The notes beneath the pieces were generated by a model, which saw nothing but the letters and a program-made list of their open reading frames with translations, had not been told where the DNA came from and ran no database searches. Of a DNA stretch of 64,000 nt, positions 61,692 to 64,000 are shown one piece after another (positions within the stretch are counted from its first letter, which is position 1; each line of letters starts with the position of its first letter). This DNA is from G965276765 sp965276825 (GTDB lineage Bacteria > Actinomycetota > Acidimicrobiia > Acidimicrobiales > Palsa-688), in the NCBI GenBank assembly GCA_965276825.1, contig OZ255630.1, positions 3,224,001 through 3,288,000 of the forward strand. The letters run 5' to 3'. A program made the position numbers and the translations under genes.

Positions 61692-62109
61692 GTGGCCGTC
61701 CGCTTCTACTTGGACGCGGATCTGCTCGGTGTCGCGAAGATCCTGGCGGCGGTGCGCTCTGACGTCACCTACCCGGGCGACGCCGGCGACCGCCGCTCTG
61801 ACGGCTTCGAGCGACCGCCGTGTCCTATCCAGCCGGGTGATAAGGATGTCGACTGGATACCCCAGGTCGCCGCAGCCGACTGGATCATCGTCAGCCGAGA
61901 TCGCCACATCCAATATCGCCTGGCCGAGCGGGTCGCTCTCGTCGACGCCCAGCGCACGCATGGTCCGCCTGGACGCCCGTCACGGTCTCAACAAATGGCA
62001 GCAGCTCAAGATCATCGTGACACAGTGGCGGCGGTTCGAAGAGATGCTCGAGACCCCGGGACCGTGGCTGTACATGGCCACGCGGGCGACAATGGGAAGG
62101 AGATCGGCA
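61692..62109 (+). pseudogene. PIN-like toxin, frameshifted
   Basis: From GTG 61692 VRFYLDADLLGVAKILAAVRS and WIPQVAAADWIIVSRDRHIQY give the acidic PIN-type residues. After about 61950 the family sequence continues in another frame as ARMVRLDARHGLNKWQQLKII and WRRFEEMLETPGPWLY. The second frame has no stop before the lipoprotein gene. With its antitoxin also shifted, this pair is probably dead. Confidence 0.7.
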
Positions 62110-62583
62110 GTGGCACGTCCATCCCGTAGAGCACTTCTACTCGTCGCCGTCTGCAGCGTAGGAGCCGCCGGGTGCGGCGCTGCCGGTCATTTGGGGGCGC
62201 CAGCGACCACTACCACGGTCCCTTCGACGGCTACCACGTCGACGAGGACGTCGGCGCCTCGACTTCTGCTCAGCCCGGCCACGCCGGCCCTTCCGAGCGG
62301 CGCCGCGCTTGTGGCCACCTACGCGGGTACAGGGACCCGGAAACTGCCGGAAGCGCGGGCTGGCTCGTCATCGGTGACCATCTCGTGGGACTGCATGGGC
62401 CCTGCCGAGGTCCAAGTGCTGCAGCGCGATGGTCACATGATCGCGGCAAGTGCGTGCGCGACGACGCCGAGGTCCGCTTCGACCTTCACCGTCCGTGTTC
62501 CGGTCAAACGCTTCGGACGATCCGGCTGGCGACTCGCAGCCCCGCCGTCAGTCCAGTACCGGGCGACGGTGTACGACAACTAG
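62110..62583 (+). CDS. Small lipoprotein
   Basis: A 157-residue protein from GTG 62110 behind AAGGAGA. The signal peptide is RPSRRALLLVAVCSVGAAGC with lipobox GAAGC, so the Cys should be lipidated. A Thr/Ser-rich linker (TTTTVPSTATTSTRTSAP) is followed by a compact beta-rich domain with one more Cys pair (WDCMG, ASACA). Role unknown. Confidence 0.75.
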   Translation: MARPSRRALLLVAVCSVGAAGCGAAGHLGAPATTTTVPSTATTSTRTSAPRLLLSPATPALPSGAALVATYAGTGTRKLPEARAGSSSVTISWDCMGPAEVQVLQRDGHMIAASACATTPRSASTFTVRVPVKRFGRSGWRLAAPPSVQYRATVYDN

Positions 62584-63288
62584 GGACAAATACGAGTGGC
62601 GACACACCTGACGGAAGAGCGGCGGCCAGTCAGGAATCGGCACCGTGACCGTGGGACAAGATAACGACCGGCACCTAACCCCTCGCTCAGCTCCCCCGGG
62701 TCCTCCTGTGTACGCTCCGGTCATAGAGCACGGGGGAGGGTCCGCATCGCCAGGTCCGGGCGGCCCGCCCGGTGGCCTTCCCCTTGGCGGCCCGCCCCCC
62801 GGTGCCGGGCCGGTGGCATGCCTCCTGGCCTCGGTCCCGACGGGCAGCCGTGGGGTGTCGGGCTCGGTGCTCAGCCGGGGGCCGGTCGGCTTCCTGCCGG
62901 GCGCCGTTCCCGGGGCATGCCCCAGCCCGCAACGCCGGCGGCCCGCGCCGTATAGGTGGCGGTGCTCGTGGTCGTCGTGGCGATCTTCGTCGTCGTGCTC
63001 ATCGCCGTCATCCACGGGTTCGCCTCCGGGCCGGGGTCGCGCTGCGCGCCGTAGCCTCGGTGATGCTTCGCTGAGGGTGCTGGCGTCGTAGAGGGGGATC
63101 TCGGCGACGTCGGGACGCGCTGCGGGAGGGCCGGGCTCAGGCCAACGCTGCTACACCACCCCGAGGGACGTCAACAGGTGGGAGAAGTTGCGGCTGCATC
63201 GCCTCGGGACCGCCGACGACGCCGATCGCCAACGGGGCTCGCCGGGCGACTGGGACAGGTCGGTGCAGTCCGGTGGCAGACTGGAGCC
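62584..63288. other. Degenerate Pro/Gly-rich membrane protein and spacer
   Basis: A frame from 62645 is Pro/Gly-rich (GPGGPPGGLPLGGPPPGAG), as before a single TM helix in actinobacterial membrane proteins. The helix itself (VAVLVVVVAIFVVVLIAVI, 62956-63054) is in another frame and follows a stop. The gene therefore seems broken. Nothing further is seen up to 63288. Confidence 0.35.
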
Positions 63289-63492
63289 ATGACCAACCGG
63301 GTGCGTGCTGTCAAGGACCGTAGTGTCCGCCGTGATGACGGCGACCGACGCGACGACGCGCACGACGATGACCTGATCCGTCGTGCCGTCGCAGAGCGAG
63401 ACGCAGGGGCCACCGGCGCCGCTGAGGTCCAAGCGCTCATTGAGACTGCAGCGCAGCGCAACCAGGCCGCCCTGGACCGCCTCGCTCGGTAG
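63289..63492 (+). CDS. Antitoxin-like small protein before the Doc-type toxin
   Basis: A 67-residue, strongly charged protein from ATG 63289: an Arg/Asp-rich middle (VRRDDGDRRDDAHDDD) and a C-terminal helix (RAVAERDAGATGAAEVQALIE). The place 18 bp before a Fic/Doc gene and the small acidic character point to an antitoxin. No Phd signature is clear. Confidence 0.55.
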   Translation: MTNRVRAVKDRSVRRDDGDRRDDAHDDDLIRRAVAERDAGATGAAEVQALIETAAQRNQAALDRLAR

Positions 63493-63509
63493 GAACCCGG
63501 GCATTGCTG

Positions 63510-64000
63510 GTGGATGACCTTCCAGTCCACTACCTGACCCTTGACGACTTCTGTCAGGCCGCTTCTGTAGCACTTGGCATCGATCTGGCCACGGCCACGT
63601 CAATGACCGACCGGACGCTGGCTGGGTCAGCGCTGGCAGCTCCTGCGGCGGGCTTCGGCGGCTATGAGCAGTACTCGGGGTTCACTTCCAAGGTCGCAGT
63701 CCTGCTCCAAGCGTTGACGAGCAACCATCCCCTCCCAGACGGGAACAAGCGGACCGCCCTGCTCTGCGCTGTCCTGTTCGCCAACCTGAACGGCTACCGC
63801 TGGGAGCCGCCGGCTGGCGATGACCCCGACGGGGAGGAGACCGCAGAAGTGGTCGAGGCTGTGGCGGCCAGGGTGTTACCTCGCGGCGCGCTCGTTGCGT
63901 GGGTTGACCATCGGCTGCAAGAGGTTGCTTCGGAGGAGCCGGACAACGAAGCGCCCGAGCCAGCGACGGTCATCTACCCAGCCGAGTACATCGGACCGCT
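63510..64000 (+). CDS. Fic/Doc family toxin, cut by the window end
   Basis: From GTG 63510 (TTG 63504 also possible) the frame is open to the last base, giving at least 163 codons. LTLDDFCQAASVALGIDL opens the fold, and HPLPDGNKRTALLCAVLFANLNGY is the Fic motif HxFxDGNKR with Leu for the Phe. Doc toxins phosphorylate EF-Tu; other Fic proteins AMPylate. The stop lies beyond the window. Confidence 0.83.
   Translation, partial: MDDLPVHYLTLDDFCQAASVALGIDLATATSMTDRTLAGSALAAPAAGFGGYEQYSGFTSKVAVLLQALTSNHPLPDGNKRTALLCAVLFANLNGYRWEPPAGDDPDGEETAEVVEAVAARVLPRGALVAWVDHRLQEVASEEPDNEAPEPATVIYPAEYIGP

Noticed and set aside
22000..64000. Chromosomal integron with gene cassettes
   Set aside because: The cargo mix recalls cassettes, but neither integrase has the IntI-type layout as far as can be seen, and no series of attC-like hairpins follows the genes.
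1..64000. CRISPR array
   Set aside because: The only regular repeats (12-, 15- and 42-bp units) are tandem without unique spacers, and no cas genes are present.

Overview
The window is GC-rich DNA, very probably from an actinobacterium. The best guess is Acidimicrobiia or a relative, but that is inference from gene content, not a marker gene. Supporting signs are near-universal G/C at third codon positions, a Dcd of the bifunctional actinobacterial type, a maltokinase-cap-like protein, and many genes with a TANNNT -10 box only 6-8 nt before the start codon, which implies leaderless transcription.

Bases 1-14,650 look like ordinary chromosome. They hold the tail of an ECF transporter S component, an orphan DNA methyltransferase, a PhzF-like isomerase, a secreted Cys protein with a five-residue tandem repeat, an SPFH/band-7 protein, dCTP deaminase, an SDR, an MBL-fold protein with a zinc ribbon, an MFS exporter divergent from a MmyB-type regulator with shared operator-like boxes, an acyl-CoA synthetase-like enzyme and a frameshifted GH78 rhamnosidase.

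At 14,652 an intact tRNA-Gly(CCC) marks the edge of an integrated element. A tyrosine integrase whose 3' end runs into the tRNA is followed by an excisionase, a TraD/VirD4-like ATPase and a MobF relaxase-helicase, all on the minus strand in overlapping or tightly packed order. Just upstream of this operon lies an array of 12-bp repeats in two opposed blocks, a candidate oriT or operator. No second att site was found by eye, so the far end may lie beyond the window.

From about 22 to 64 kb is an accessory region. It contains a three-gene operon headed by a TIGR04255-family protein (possibly an uncharacterised system), toxin-antitoxin pairs (an HTH/small-toxin pair, RES-Xre, a decayed DUF433-PIN pair, a Phd/Doc-like pair cut by the window end), two aminoglycoside-phosphotransferase-like kinases, VOC and DinB proteins, methyltransferases, a PSD-like decarboxylase, and many broken genes. 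Insertion sequences are one complete IS5-type element with a TAA target duplication, three IS110-type transposases with similar non-coding upstream regions that may encode bridge RNAs, a truncated IS256-type element and an intact IS3-type element.

A gene for a membrane-anchored regulator (extracytoplasmic domain, TM helix, Pro-rich linker, C-terminal winged helix plus BTAD-like domain), divergent from two small genes, occurs twice, 21.2 kb apart. About 1.645 kb of the two copies appears identical while the flanks have diverged. The second regulator copy is split by the IS256/IS3 pair. Together these features describe a mobilisable island that has become a sink for IS elements and decaying cargo.
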